DNA of 46,235 nucleotides. Source: Thermohalobaculum sp039030715 (GTDB taxonomy: Bacteria; Pseudomonadota; Alphaproteobacteria; Rhodobacterales; Rhodobacteraceae). Below are positions 8,120 to 16,666 of this stretch, piece after piece. Where the stretch lies: positions 1 to 46,235 of the forward strand of contig JBCCDU010000030.1 of NCBI GenBank assembly GCA_039030715.1, written 5' to 3'. Under the pieces are notes generated by a model that was not told the origin of the DNA, ran no database searches, and worked only from the letters and a program-made list of their open reading frames with translations. How positions within the stretch are numbered: the stretch's first letter is position 1; each line of letters opens with the position of its first letter. Position numbers and translations under genes: made by a program.

Positions 8120-8779
8120 TCAGCGCTCGTCCGTCTCGCTGGCCAATTGACGCAGTGCCTCGACATCGGTCACGTTCAGGCGACCGTTGCGTTTCTTGAC
8201 CAGACCCATGCGGTTCAGGGCGCTCATCTGGCGCGATACGGCCTCGCGGTGAAAGCTGATCCGGTCGGCCATCACCTGATGGGTCGGTGCGGGATCGATA
8301 ACGGCGGAGTTGCCGTCATACCCCTCCTCGTCGATCATCCGCACAAGCTCGCGAAAGACCCGGCGCGAGCCCGGGAAGATCGAGTATTCCAGCACCCGCT
8401 CGGTCAATGTCCGCACCAGCATGCTGAGCCGGGTGAGCAACACGCGGTTGAAATCGGGCGATGCGATGGTGAGAGCCCAGAACTCCTCCCGCGACAGGCG
8501 CCCGACCCGGCAATCGGTTTCAGCCACCACGCTGGCCGACCGGGCACCGCCGTCGATCAACGCGACCTCACCGAACATATCGCCCTCGTGCAGCGTGCGA
8601 TATTCGACGACCCGCCCGGTTTCCGAGAAGATCTTCACCCGGGCGGAGCCTTCCAGCAGAAAGCAAAGCTCCTGTTCAACTGCCTGATACGAGACGATCT
8701 GCTCGCCCGCCCCGAACTCGCGCATCGCCAGCTTGCTCTCAAGTAACGCGCGGGTCGCTGCGTCCAGTTCGTCCAACAT
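8120..8779 (-). CDS. Crp/Fnr-family transcription regulator
   Basis: A 219-residue regulator with an N-terminal cyclic-nucleotide-binding barrel and a C-terminal winged helix (FHREAVSRQMSALNRMGLV, about 170-190). The phosphate-binding cassette GEVALIDGGARSAS (about 70-83) keeps the Glu and the Arg-Ser pair that contact cAMP in E. coli CRP. The N terminus lacks the cysteine cluster of FNR. It is therefore more likely a cyclic-nucleotide-type than an oxygen-sensing member; this is inferred from motifs. The ATG at 8779 is chosen; a TTG at 8827 would add 16 residues. It lies upstream of ccr on the same strand, but ccr has its own promoter between them. Confidence 0.85.
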   Translation of the reverse strand: MLDELDAATRALLESKLAMREFGAGEQIVSYQAVEQELCFLLEGSARVKIFSETGRVVEYRTLHEGDMFGEVALIDGGARSASVVAETDCRVGRLSREEFWALTIASPDFNRVLLTRLSMLVRTLTERVLEYSIFPGSRRVFRELVRMIDEEGYDGNSAVIDPAPTHQVMADRISFHREAVSRQMSALNRMGLVKKRNGRLNVTDVEALRQLASETDER

Positions 8780-8925
8780 GCTCTTCAAAATGCCAACACC
8801 CCACCAGTGATCGGGCCCCGCAATCAATCGAATTTTGGGCCCTAACCCTTCGCCAGTGGTAAGTCTGTCGCGTGAATAAGACCGTTCGAGGGCAAGACAT
8901 TGGCACGTTTGGCCATCGCGTATGA

Positions 8926-8963
8926 AATCACATCGCGAATAATTCGTGTATCGGAATGTGATT
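8926..8963. repeat. Nested inverted repeats after the PrpD-family gene
   Basis: AATCACAT (8926-8933) and ATGTGATT (8956-8963) form perfect 8-base arms. Between them is a second palindrome, CGAAT-A-ATTCG (8936-8946). The element ends 4 bases beyond the stop codon of the minus-strand PrpD-family gene. It may be a terminator-like fold for that gene (the minus strand continues ATTTCAT) or a protein site ahead of the Crp-type gene. Confidence 0.4.
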
Positions 8964-8966
8964 CTC

Positions 8967-10343
8967 TCAGGAGTTGCAAAAAAGGATCAGTTCGCCACCC
9001 AGCCACTCCGCCAGCGGCATGGTTGCGGGCGCGTCCAGAACGGCGCCCGAAAGGGCCGAGGCGGCGGCATCCGACAGACCGAAGGATGCAAAGCAGGCGC
9101 TGACTTTGGCCTCGATCTCGCAGGCGTTCATCGGATCGCCGGGCCCGCCTGGAACCTCGGCCACTTCGGCACTGCGGATCGTGCCGTCGGTCAATGTCAC
9201 GGTAACGCGGTCGGGGTAATCGGCCGAGAGATCCGTGATTCCGGCCGGGACCTGGCGCGGGCGGCAGGACAGACGGGCCTCGAGCCCGCGCAGATCGATG
9301 CGGTCGAGCATCGCGTCGCCAAAGCTGTCGGTGGTCACGCCGCGATTTTCCAACGCGCAGGCGACGCACCAGGTGGTGGAGAACCGCGCCTCCGCCGCGC
9401 TGCGCGGATTGCAATTGCCTGCGACGGCGGCGAACGGTGCGGGCATGTCGATCTCGCCGGACGCGATCTCGCTGGCGGGCAGATCCAGTTCCAGCGCGGC
9501 CGCAATGGCCCGGTGAGTATAGGCACAGCTTGGAAAGCGTTTGCGCGCGATCTGCCCTGTGGCCAGCGGGCGGTGCAGCACCAGTTCCCCAGGAAAGCCA
9601 GGCGAGTCCGTTGCGCCATAGAGATCGATCAACGCGTTGCGCCCGGCCCAGACATCCCCTGCCCCGGTCACGCCCGACCGGGCGAGCAGCGCCGCCTCCA
9701 CCCCCGCCTTCGCGGCAAATCCCGCCTGCATGGGCTTCGCGTCGCTGCCAAACTGGGATTTCAGCCCCCCCGCGCGCGAGGAGGCGAGGGAGAGCGCCGC
9801 CGACGCCTGCCCCGCATCCAGCCTCAGCAGGGATGCAGCGGCGGCGGCGGCGCCGACCGGGCCAAGTGTGCCCGTCGCATGCCAGCCGAGCCGGTAGTGG
9901 CCATAGCCCAGCGCCGAGCCGAGTTGCGCGATCCCTTCGACTCCAGCCGCATAGGCACCCAGAAAATCATCTGCCCGCGTATGCGCCCCGGCCAGCGCCA
10001 TAAGCGCCCCCAGGACCACGGCGCTGGGATGCGCCGAGCCGATCAGTTCGCTGTCGTCGAAATCCTCCGCATGGGCTGCCGCTGCGAAGTACATGGCCGC
10101 ATCGCCGGGTCCGGCATGGGCCAGGCCGAACCCCGATCGATCGCCGCCCCGTGGCAGGGCCGCGCGCAGTTTCTCTGCCAGTGGCGTTCCCGCGCCCGAA
10201 GCCACGCAGCCCAGCGTGTCCAGCAGGCCCAGCCGCGCCTCCGCCATCGTGGCGGCGTCCAGACCAGGCCCATCGGCCAGCCAGGCCGCGAAGCGGGTGA
10301 GCGGCCCATCATCCGAGGCAGCACTGCGGAGCACGCGAAACAT
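8967..10343 (-). CDS. MmgE/PrpD-family protein
   Basis: A 458-residue protein of the MmgE/PrpD superfamily, which includes 2-methylcitrate dehydratase, cis-aconitate decarboxylase and many uncharacterised lyases. The all-helical first domain contains AEDFDDSELIGSAHPSA (about 92-108), the family's D-x-D/H active-site region, followed by YAAGVEG and LGYGHYRLGWHATGT near 135-160. The C-terminal domain carries KRFPSCAYTHRAIAAAL near 275. No methylcitrate synthase or other propionate gene is adjacent, so the substrate is not known. The ATG at 10343 directly abuts AAGGG; a GTG three codons later (10334) has better ribosome-binding spacing and may be the true start. Confidence 0.85.
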   Translation of the reverse strand: MFRVLRSAASDDGPLTRFAAWLADGPGLDAATMAEARLGLLDTLGCVASGAGTPLAEKLRAALPRGGDRSGFGLAHAGPGDAAMYFAAAAHAEDFDDSELIGSAHPSAVVLGALMALAGAHTRADDFLGAYAAGVEGIAQLGSALGYGHYRLGWHATGTLGPVGAAAAAASLLRLDAGQASAALSLASSRAGGLKSQFGSDAKPMQAGFAAKAGVEAALLARSGVTGAGDVWAGRNALIDLYGATDSPGFPGELVLHRPLATGQIARKRFPSCAYTHRAIAAALELDLPASEIASGEIDMPAPFAAVAGNCNPRSAAEARFSTTWCVACALENRGVTTDSFGDAMLDRIDLRGLEARLSCRPRQVPAGITDLSADYPDRVTVTLTDGTIRSAEVAEVPGGPGDPMNACEIEAKVSACFASFGLSDAAASALSGAVLDAPATMPLAEWLGGELILFCNS

Positions 10344-10401
10344 CCCTTATCGGAAACACCAACCAGCTCACCATTGGCCGGTGTTTCGCGTGATGTCAAA
10401 G

Positions 10402-10414
10402 CCCCGGTGCGGGG
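10402..10414 (-). terminator. Weak hairpin after small secreted protein gene
   Basis: CCCCG and CGGGG form a 5-base stem with a 3-base loop. On the minus strand this is followed by CTTTG, 4 bases past the stop codon of the 10419-10790 gene. The stem and T tract are short, so efficiency is doubtful. Confidence 0.35.
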
Positions 10415-10418
10415 TCTG

Positions 10419-10790
10419 TCAGAAGCGGATCACACGTTCTGTCGCGCCGCTACCCGCGCCGATTGTAACCTGCCCGGTCTGGGTCGCGCCTTGGTAGGTC
10501 GAGGTGATCGTGTAGCGCCCCGGCGCCAGATCGCCCAGCAGCCATGGCCCGGCGCAGTTCGCCTCGATCACCGGCTTGCCGTCGGCGGAGATCACCGTCT
10601 CGATCCCGCCCAGATAGGAGCCGCCCTTCTCCGCATAAACAATTTTCAGGCGGTGCGGGAAAGCCGCGGCTTCGGCCGCCGCGTCCTCGCCGATGCCCGA
10701 GCAGAGATGCGCCCCAGGCTCGGCCAGCGCCGGTCCGGCGGCAGTCCCGGTCAGGGCCAGTGCCGCGACGAGAGGGGTCCAGATACGCAT
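10419..10790 (-). CDS. Small secreted hypothetical protein
   Basis: A 123-residue protein with a clear Sec signal peptide (positively charged MRIW, hydrophobic LVAALALTGTAAG, cleavage after PALA at about residue 23). The mature part is about 100 residues, with two cysteines and a C-terminal beta-sandwich-like stretch (GDLAPGRYTITSTYQGATQ). That stretch resembles carboxypeptidase-regulatory/PEGA-type folds in which a G-x-Y segment precedes alternating beta strands. It is probably periplasmic. AGGAGG sits 8 bases ahead of the ATG, so the start is firm. I do not recognise a specific family or function. Confidence 0.7.
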   Translation of the reverse strand: MRIWTPLVAALALTGTAAGPALAEPGAHLCSGIGEDAAAEAAAFPHRLKIVYAEKGGSYLGGIETVISADGKPVIEANCAGPWLLGDLAPGRYTITSTYQGATQTGQVTIGAGSGATERVIRF

Positions 10791-10889
10791 GGTAGTTCCT
10801 CCTGTCTTGCCATCGTCGGTGCGCGAGCATGTCGGCAGGCAACCGCGTCAATACAAGGGGTGGGGAGAGAATTTATGCCAACTGTGCGC

Positions 10890-11339
10890 TCAACCGCTGC
10901 TCGCCCGCTCTGCCCAGCCATGGCATGTGGCGCTGGGGCCTTCGCGTTGCAGCCGGGCAAGCTGGCGCTGCGCCTCCGGCCCGGTTGGACGGTGGCCTGC
11001 CGGGATCTGCCAGATGCAGAAATTCGGCACCCCCATGGGCTCGAACCAGTCGGTGCGCTGCTGAAAAAACCGCTTGTGCAGCGTGTTCCAGACGAAATGT
11101 TCCAAAGCTGCGAGATCGCGCCAGACGCTGAGCGTATAGGTCATCAGCGGATCGTCGCGGAAATCGGCGCCATCGGGGCCGTCCTCGTCCTCCAGCCGCC
11201 AAATGAACCCCGGGCTGCGCTCAGCTATCCCATTGAGGCGTTTGATATTGTCGACAAATCCCGCCATGCGCGGATCGTCCAGGGGATAGCGGGCGCGGGC
11301 AATGTTGAATTGCGCGATATGGATGGCCGATTTCGTCAT
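10890..11339 (-). CDS. DUF3291-type (antibiotic-monooxygenase-like fold) protein
   Basis: A 149-residue protein beginning MTKSAIHIAQFNIARARYP and containing NIKRLNGIAERSPGFIWRL and TYTLSVWRDLAALEHFVW. This pattern is typical of DUF3291 proteins, which have the dimeric alpha+beta barrel fold. The start ATG overlaps the thiolase stop codon as TGATG (11337-11341), so it is translated by coupling and probably expressed at a similar level. No catalytic role is established for the family. In this setting it could bind or modify a beta-oxidation intermediate, but that is a guess. Confidence 0.75.
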   Translation of the reverse strand: MTKSAIHIAQFNIARARYPLDDPRMAGFVDNIKRLNGIAERSPGFIWRLEDEDGPDGADFRDDPLMTYTLSVWRDLAALEHFVWNTLHKRFFQQRTDWFEPMGVPNFCIWQIPAGHRPTGPEAQRQLARLQREGPSATCHGWAERASSG

Positions 11340-12541
11340 CACAGCGCCTCCAAGGCCAGGGCGATGCCCTGCCCGACACCGATGCACATGGCGCAAAGCG
11401 CGCGTTTGTGCTCTCGCTCGCGCAATTCCAGCGCAGCAGTCAGCGCCAGGCGCGCGCCGGACATGCCCAACGGGTGGCCAAGCGCGATGGCACCGCCATT
11501 GGGGTTCACGTGCTCCGCATCGTCCGCCAAGCCCAGCATTCGCGTCACCGCGAGCGCCTGGGCGGCAAAAGCCTCGTTCAGTTCGATCACGTCGATCTGG
11601 TCCAGGGTCAGCCCCAGCCGGGCGAGCAGCTTTTGCGTCGCGGGCGCGGGGCCGATGCCCATGATCCGCGGCTCCACCCCCGCCACGGCACCGCCCAGGA
11701 TGCGGGCCAGCGGCGTGAGGCCATGGCGTTCAACCGCAGCACCGGAGGCGATCAGCAAGGCCGCCGCACCATCGTTCACGCCCGCCGCATTGCCCGCCGT
11801 GACCGTCCCATGCTCGCGAAACGGCGTATCCAGGGCCGCGAGCTTGTCGGCCGTCGTCTCGCGCGGATGTTCGTCCGTCGCGACGGTCACAGGATCGCCC
11901 CTGCGTTGCGGGATGTTGATCGGGGCGATCTCGCGCGCCAGACGTCCCCTGGCCATGGCACGTGCAGCGCGTTGCTGCGAGCGCAAGGCAAAATCGTCTT
12001 GATCCTGGCGGGTTATGGAAAACTGTTCCGCCACGTTCTCAGCCGTCTCGGGCATCGAATCGATCCCGTGGCTGTGCTGCATCTGACGGTTGATGAAGCG
12101 CCAGCCAATCGTGGTGTCATAGATCTCGGCCCGGCGGGAAAAAGCCGTGTCACCCTTGGGCATGACGAAGGGCGCGCGGGTCATGCTTTCGACCCCGCCT
12201 GCGAGGATCACATCGGCCTCTCCCAAACGGATGGCACGGGCCGCCTGGGCCAGGGCCTCCAGCCCCGAGCCGCAGAGGCGGTTCACCGTCACCCCCGGCA
12301 CATCGACGGGCAGCCCGGCGAGAAGCAAGCTCATCCGCGCGACATTGCGGTTGTCCTCGCCCGCCTGATTGGCGCAACCGAAGATGACGTCGTCGATGGC
12401 CTCGGGCGGCAACGCCGGCACGCGTGCCATCAATCCGCGGATCACATGCGCACCCAGATCGTCGGCGCGCACCTGGCTGAGTGCGCCACCGTAACGGCCG
12501 ATAGGTGTGCGCAACCCCTCGCACAGAAACGCGTCCTGCAT
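11339..12541 (-). CDS. Acetyl-CoA acyltransferase (thiolase)
   Basis: A 400-residue thiolase that cleaves 3-oxoacyl-CoA with CoA to acetyl-CoA and a shortened acyl-CoA. The acyl-accepting cysteine is in VNRLCGSGLEA (Cys90). NEAFAAQ lies near 325, the catalytic histidine is in GGAIALGHPLGMSGAR near 355, and the second cysteine is in CIGVGQG near 385. Overall resemblance is to the PcaF/PaaJ (beta-ketoadipyl-CoA thiolase) branch, but fatty-acid thiolases are close. The ATG at 12541 is 8 bases from GGGGGA and is preferred over 12547 or 12580. It is divergent from the FadJ-type gene, with which it would complete a beta-oxidation turn. Confidence 0.92.
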   Translation of the reverse strand: MQDAFLCEGLRTPIGRYGGALSQVRADDLGAHVIRGLMARVPALPPEAIDDVIFGCANQAGEDNRNVARMSLLLAGLPVDVPGVTVNRLCGSGLEALAQAARAIRLGEADVILAGGVESMTRAPFVMPKGDTAFSRRAEIYDTTIGWRFINRQMQHSHGIDSMPETAENVAEQFSITRQDQDDFALRSQQRAARAMARGRLAREIAPINIPQRRGDPVTVATDEHPRETTADKLAALDTPFREHGTVTAGNAAGVNDGAAALLIASGAAVERHGLTPLARILGGAVAGVEPRIMGIGPAPATQKLLARLGLTLDQIDVIELNEAFAAQALAVTRMLGLADDAEHVNPNGGAIALGHPLGMSGARLALTAALELREREHKRALCAMCIGVGQGIALALEAL

Positions 12542-12543
12542 GT

Positions 12544-12584
12544 CCATTTCCCCCGGTATCGACGGCAGGTGTCGATCCAAATGG
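12544..12584. promoter_or_regulatory. Nested inverted repeats between divergent beta-oxidation genes
   Basis: CCATTT (12544-12549) and AAATGG (12579-12584) enclose ATCGAC (12558-12563) and GTCGAT (12571-12576). The cluster lies in the 104-base region between the thiolase and FadJ-type starts, partly over the thiolase leader. It could be a shared operator; no regulator gene is adjacent. Confidence 0.35.
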
Positions 12585-12645
12585 ATAAGTTCTCTAGATT
12601 TAACACTTCCTGTCCCAATTTCCGTTGCGAGAGCAAATCACAGAT

Positions 12646-14700
12646 ATGCCCATTCAGGTCGAGAGAACCGGCACACTGGCCGTCGTGAAGCTGGACAATC
12701 CGCCGATCAACGCCATCGGCAAGGACGTGCGAGAGGGGCTGCTGCGGGCGGTGCAGCGCGTCGCGACCATGCCGGTGGCGGCCGCCCTGCTGGTTTCGAC
12801 CGGGCGCAGCTTCATCGCCGGTGCCGATGTGACGGAGTTCGACAAACCACCCGTTCCGCCGCACCTGCCGGATGTGATCGACGCGATCGAGGGTTGCCCG
12901 GTGCCCTGGATCGCCGCGATCCACGGCCCTGCGCTGGGCGGCGGTTTGGAGATCGCTCTCGGATGCGCCTGGCGGATCGCCGGGCCGCAGGCCCGCCTGG
13001 GATTGCCCGAAGTCGCCATCGGCATCATCCCCGGTGCCGGCGGGGTCGAACGATTGCCCCGGCTGATCGGTGCCGAACCCGCATTGGACATGATCACCAG
13101 CGGGCAGCATATCGGGGCTGAAAAGGCGCTGGATCTGGGCCTGATCGATGCGATGGCGGAAGGGGATCTCACCAGCTTCGCCGCCGGTTTCGTCCGTGGC
13201 AGGACGCGGCCCGCTCCGCTCCGCGCTTGCCCCGCGCCTACGTTTGGACAGGCGGATCGCCACGCGTACCGCGCGCAGATTGCCGCCAGGGCCGCAGGTG
13301 TCGAAGCGCCGCTGCACGCCTTCGACGCCGTCATGCGCGGTCTGGATCAGCCGTTCGAACAGGTTCGATCCGCAAATCGGCAGGTGTTTCTGGATCTGAA
13401 AACCTCGCCCCAGTCCCGGGCGCTGCGCCATGCGTTCTTCGCAGAGCGCGCGGCTGCAAAACCGGCGGCGATTGCCGGGGCCGCTCCCCGGCGGATCGAC
13501 CAGGCAGGGGTGATAGGGGGCGGTTTGATGGGCGCCGGCATCGCGACCTCGCTGCTGATGGCCGACATCCGGGTTACACTGATCGAGCGCGACCAAACCG
13601 CTGCCGAGGCTGCAACCGCGCGTGTGACCAAACTGCTCGACGGGGCGGCAGCCCGCGGCAAGCTGGCGGACGTGTCGCAAACCGTCTCTCTCCTGAACAC
13701 CGGCACGCGGATGGAGACGCTGGCCGGCACCGATCTCGTCATAGAAGCGGTGTTCGAGGATCTTGCCGCCAAACAACAGGTCGTCCGGGCGGCGGTGGAG
13801 GTAACCGGGCCGGAGACGCTTTTGGCGACCAACACCTCCTATCTCGACCCCATGCAGATATTCGACGGCATCGACCGTCCCGAACGCCTGCTGGGCCTGC
13901 ATTTCTTCAGCCCCGCCCAGGTGATGAAATTGGTGGAGGTGGTGGCCTGCCCCGGCACCTCTGCTCAGACGCTGGCGACGGGGTTCGCCCTGGCCAAGCG
14001 GTTGGGCAAGACCGGGGTGCTGTCGGGCATCTGCGACGGCTTCATCGGCAACCGCATGCTAAGCGCCTATCGCCGGGCGGCGGATTACACGCTGGAGGAT
14101 GGCGCCCTGCCCCACCAGATCGACACCGCAATGCGCGAGTTCGGCATGCCGATGGGGCCATGTGAACTGCAGGATCTCACCGGCTTGCAAATCGCCTGGG
14201 CCAACCGCAAACGCCAGGCCGCAACGCGCCTGGCGGCGGAGCGATACGTGCGGATCGGCGACCTCCTCTGCGAGGCAGGCCGTTTCGGCCAGCGCAGCGG
14301 GCGCGGCTGGTACAGCTATGCCGAAGGCAGCCGCAAGCCCCAGCCGGACCCGGAGGTCGAGGCGCTGATCCTGGCGGAGGCCGCCCGAAACGGCATCACC
14401 CGGCGCAGTTTCAAGCCCAAGCAGATCCAATCGCGCCTGCTGGCTGCAATGATCAACGAAGGCGCGTTGATCCTGGACGAGGGTATCGCCGCAAGGCCAC
14501 TGGATATCGATACCGTCAAGATGCTGGGCTATGGCTTCCCACGCTGGCGCGGGGGGCCGATGCACCACGCCGACGCCATCGGCGCAGAGCGCATTCTGTA
14601 CGATATGGAGGCGTTGGCGGCCGCGGCCCCCGGCTCGTGGCGGATCGCCACCTCGCTGCGTCGGGCGGCGGAGGGCGAGCCCTTCGCCTCGCTGAACTGA
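12646..14700 (+). CDS. Bifunctional enoyl-CoA hydratase / 3-hydroxyacyl-CoA dehydrogenase (FadJ type)
   Basis: A 684-residue fusion performing hydration of enoyl-CoA and NAD-dependent oxidation of L-3-hydroxyacyl-CoA. The N-terminal crotonase domain keeps both catalytic glutamates (Glu102 in GGGLEIALG and Glu122 in LPEVAIG) and the oxyanion loop HGPALGGG. The dehydrogenase domain starts near residue 285 with GVIGGGLMGAGIATS, contains TNTSYLDP, and has LHFFSPAQVMKLVEVV with the catalytic histidine. A C-terminal helical domain contains PRWRGGPM. Start: ATG 12646; a TTG at 12625 would add seven residues. It is divergent from the thiolase, so the two probably serve the same pathway. Confidence 0.93.
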   Translation: MPIQVERTGTLAVVKLDNPPINAIGKDVREGLLRAVQRVATMPVAAALLVSTGRSFIAGADVTEFDKPPVPPHLPDVIDAIEGCPVPWIAAIHGPALGGGLEIALGCAWRIAGPQARLGLPEVAIGIIPGAGGVERLPRLIGAEPALDMITSGQHIGAEKALDLGLIDAMAEGDLTSFAAGFVRGRTRPAPLRACPAPTFGQADRHAYRAQIAARAAGVEAPLHAFDAVMRGLDQPFEQVRSANRQVFLDLKTSPQSRALRHAFFAERAAAKPAAIAGAAPRRIDQAGVIGGGLMGAGIATSLLMADIRVTLIERDQTAAEAATARVTKLLDGAAARGKLADVSQTVSLLNTGTRMETLAGTDLVIEAVFEDLAAKQQVVRAAVEVTGPETLLATNTSYLDPMQIFDGIDRPERLLGLHFFSPAQVMKLVEVVACPGTSAQTLATGFALAKRLGKTGVLSGICDGFIGNRMLSAYRRAADYTLEDGALPHQIDTAMREFGMPMGPCELQDLTGLQIAWANRKRQAATRLAAERYVRIGDLLCEAGRFGQRSGRGWYSYAEGSRKPQPDPEVEALILAEAARNGITRRSFKPKQIQSRLLAAMINEGALILDEGIAARPLDIDTVKMLGYGFPRWRGGPMHHADAIGAERILYDMEALAAAAPGSWRIATSLRRAAEGEPFASLN

Positions 14701-14778
14701 GCCGTCCTGAATGGATTGCCTCGCGCCCTGCCCTATGCGATGCACATCGCCTGAGACGGAGCGGGGCGCACACCAATC

Positions 14779-15699
14779 ATGACCGCCAGCCTGGTGATCG
14801 AACAGCTTTTGAATGGCCTGCAATTCGGCGTGATGCTGTTTCTGATGGCCGCCGGGCTGACCCTGGTGTTCGGCGTCATGGGGCTGATCAACCTGGCTCA
14901 CGGCTCGCTCTACATGGTCGGCGCTTTCGTGACGGCCTATGTCGCCGGTGTGACCGGGTCTTTCTGGATCGGGCTTGGCGCAGGCGCACTGGCGGCGGCG
15001 GCGGTGGGTGCGATCGTCGAGGTGACGGTCATCCGCAGGCTCTATGCGCGCGATCATCTAGATCAGGTGCTGGCGACCTTCGCGCTGATCCTGATCTTCT
15101 CGGAAGGCACGCGGATGGTCTTTGGCGCGCAGCCCCTGTGGCTGGATGTGCCGCCGCTGCTGGCGGGGGCGGTGACGCTGCCGGGGGGACAGCCCTATCC
15201 CGTCTATCGGCTCGCGATCATTGCGACCGGGGTTCTGGTGGCCGTGGGGCTCTTTCTGTTGATCCTGAGGACGCGTCTGGGGATGCGGATCCGCGCGGGC
15301 GAGAGCGACCGCGAGATGATCGGCGCGCTGGGCGTGGATATCGCCCGCCTCTACACTTTGGTCTTCGCGCTGGGTGCCGGGCTCGCGGGCCTGGCGGGCG
15401 CCATGATCGGCGCGCTGCAATCGGTGGAGGTCGGCATGGGCGAGCCCGTTCTGATCCTGGCCTTCGTCGTGATCGTGATCGGGGGGATCGGTTCGATCAA
15501 GGGCGCGCTTCTTGGCAGCATTCTGGTGGGCGTCGTGGACACGCTGGGCCGGGTGTTCCTGCCGCTTGGGCTGGGTCAGTTCATGGACAGTTCCGCCGCG
15601 AACACCACGGGCGCCGCCATCGCCTCGATGCTGATCTATGTGCTGATGGCGCTGATTCTGGCGATCCGGCCCAAGGGGCTGTTTCCCGCCCATGGATAG
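14779..15699 (+). CDS. livH: LivH-type ABC importer permease
   Basis: A 306-residue integral membrane permease of the branched-chain amino-acid (HAAT) family with about eight hydrophobic helices. Characteristic stretches are LNGLQFGVMLFLMAAGLTLVFG at the N terminus and MGLINLAHGSLYMVG near 35. It ends at the coupled livM start, with an 8-base overlap. It is the first gene of the livHMGF-pde operon. The substrate could be a branched-chain amino acid, amide, urea or aromatic compound; permease sequence alone does not decide. Confidence 0.92.
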   Translation: MTASLVIEQLLNGLQFGVMLFLMAAGLTLVFGVMGLINLAHGSLYMVGAFVTAYVAGVTGSFWIGLGAGALAAAAVGAIVEVTVIRRLYARDHLDQVLATFALILIFSEGTRMVFGAQPLWLDVPPLLAGAVTLPGGQPYPVYRLAIIATGVLVAVGLFLLILRTRLGMRIRAGESDREMIGALGVDIARLYTLVFALGAGLAGLAGAMIGALQSVEVGMGEPVLILAFVVIVIGGIGSIKGALLGSILVGVVDTLGRVFLPLGLGQFMDSSAANTTGAAIASMLIYVLMALILAIRPKGLFPAHG

Positions 15700-16666
15700 G
15701 CGCGAGCGAGCGGTCAATCTGGGCCTGATCGCCCTGGTCGCGGCGGCCCCCCTGGTGGCCTGGGCGCTGGGCGAGGTCTACTACATCAACCTGGCCAGTC
15801 GGGTCGCCATCGTCGCCATGGCTGCGGTGGGCCTGAACCTGGCGCTCGGTTTCGGTGGCATGGTCAGCTTTGGCCATGCGGCGTTCTTCGGGCTGGGGGG
15901 CTTTGTCGCCGGTGTCGCGGCGTTTCATGATTTCGAGGAGACGCTGTTCGCGGGCCTTTTGCCCGGCACCAATCAGATGCTGGTGATCTGGCCCGTGGCG
16001 ATGGTGATCTGCGGGGTGGTGGCCGCCGCCATCGGTGCCATTTCCCTACGCACCCAAGGCGTCTATTTCATCATGATAACCTTGGCCTTCGCGCAGATGA
16101 TCTTCTATTTCGCGGTTTCGTTTCCGGCCTATGGCGGCGAGTACGGGCTTTCGATCTATGTCCGAAACGAGCTGCCGCTGGTCGATACCTCCGACCCCAT
16201 GCAGTTTTTCGCGATCAGCTTTCTGGGTCTTGTCGCCGCGATCTGGATCAGCGCGCGCATCATGGCCTCGCGGTTCGGCGCGGCGCTGACCATGGCGCGG
16301 CTGAACGAGACGCGGCTGGCAACCTCGGGCATCGAGCCCTTTCCGGTGCGCCTGACGGCCTTTGTCCTTTCGGCCATGATCACTGGGCTGGCGGGGGCCT
16401 TGTTCGCCGATCTGAACAACTTCGTCGGGCCGAGCATGCTGAGCTGGCAGCGCTCGGGCGAGATCATGGTGATCGTGATCCTGGGCGGGGTTGGCAGACT
16501 CTATGGCCCGGTCGCGGGGGCGATCCTGTTCATCCTGCTCGAGACGTTCATCGGGGCCGAAACCGAACACTGGCAGCTTTTCCTGGGTCTCATCCTCCTT
16601 GGCATCGTGCTCTTCGCACGCGGCGGCGTACTGGGTGCCCTGGCGGGAGGCGCGCGCCATGGCTGA
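15692..16666 (+). CDS. livM: LivM-type ABC importer permease
   Basis: A 324-residue second permease. MAAVGLNLALGFGGMVSFGHAAFF near residue 45 is the LivM signature (GxxSFGHAAF), and ILGGVGRLYGPVAGAILF near 265 is the typical C-terminal coupling region. About nine hydrophobic segments are visible. The start overlaps livH by 8 bases and the end overlaps livG by 8 bases, so all are translated from one message. Confidence 0.92.
   Translation: MDRRERAVNLGLIALVAAAPLVAWALGEVYYINLASRVAIVAMAAVGLNLALGFGGMVSFGHAAFFGLGGFVAGVAAFHDFEETLFAGLLPGTNQMLVIWPVAMVICGVVAAAIGAISLRTQGVYFIMITLAFAQMIFYFAVSFPAYGGEYGLSIYVRNELPLVDTSDPMQFFAISFLGLVAAIWISARIMASRFGAALTMARLNETRLATSGIEPFPVRLTAFVLSAMITGLAGALFADLNNFVGPSMLSWQRSGEIMVIVILGGVGRLYGPVAGAILFILLETFIGAETEHWQLFLGLILLGIVLFARGGVLGALAGGARHG

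Noticed and set aside
8946..12002. A plus-strand open frame of more than 1000 codons across the PrpD-to-thiolase region
   Set aside because: It lies antisense to four well-supported genes, has no family motifs, and its Arg/His/Gln-rich composition is typical of a reversed high-GC frame.
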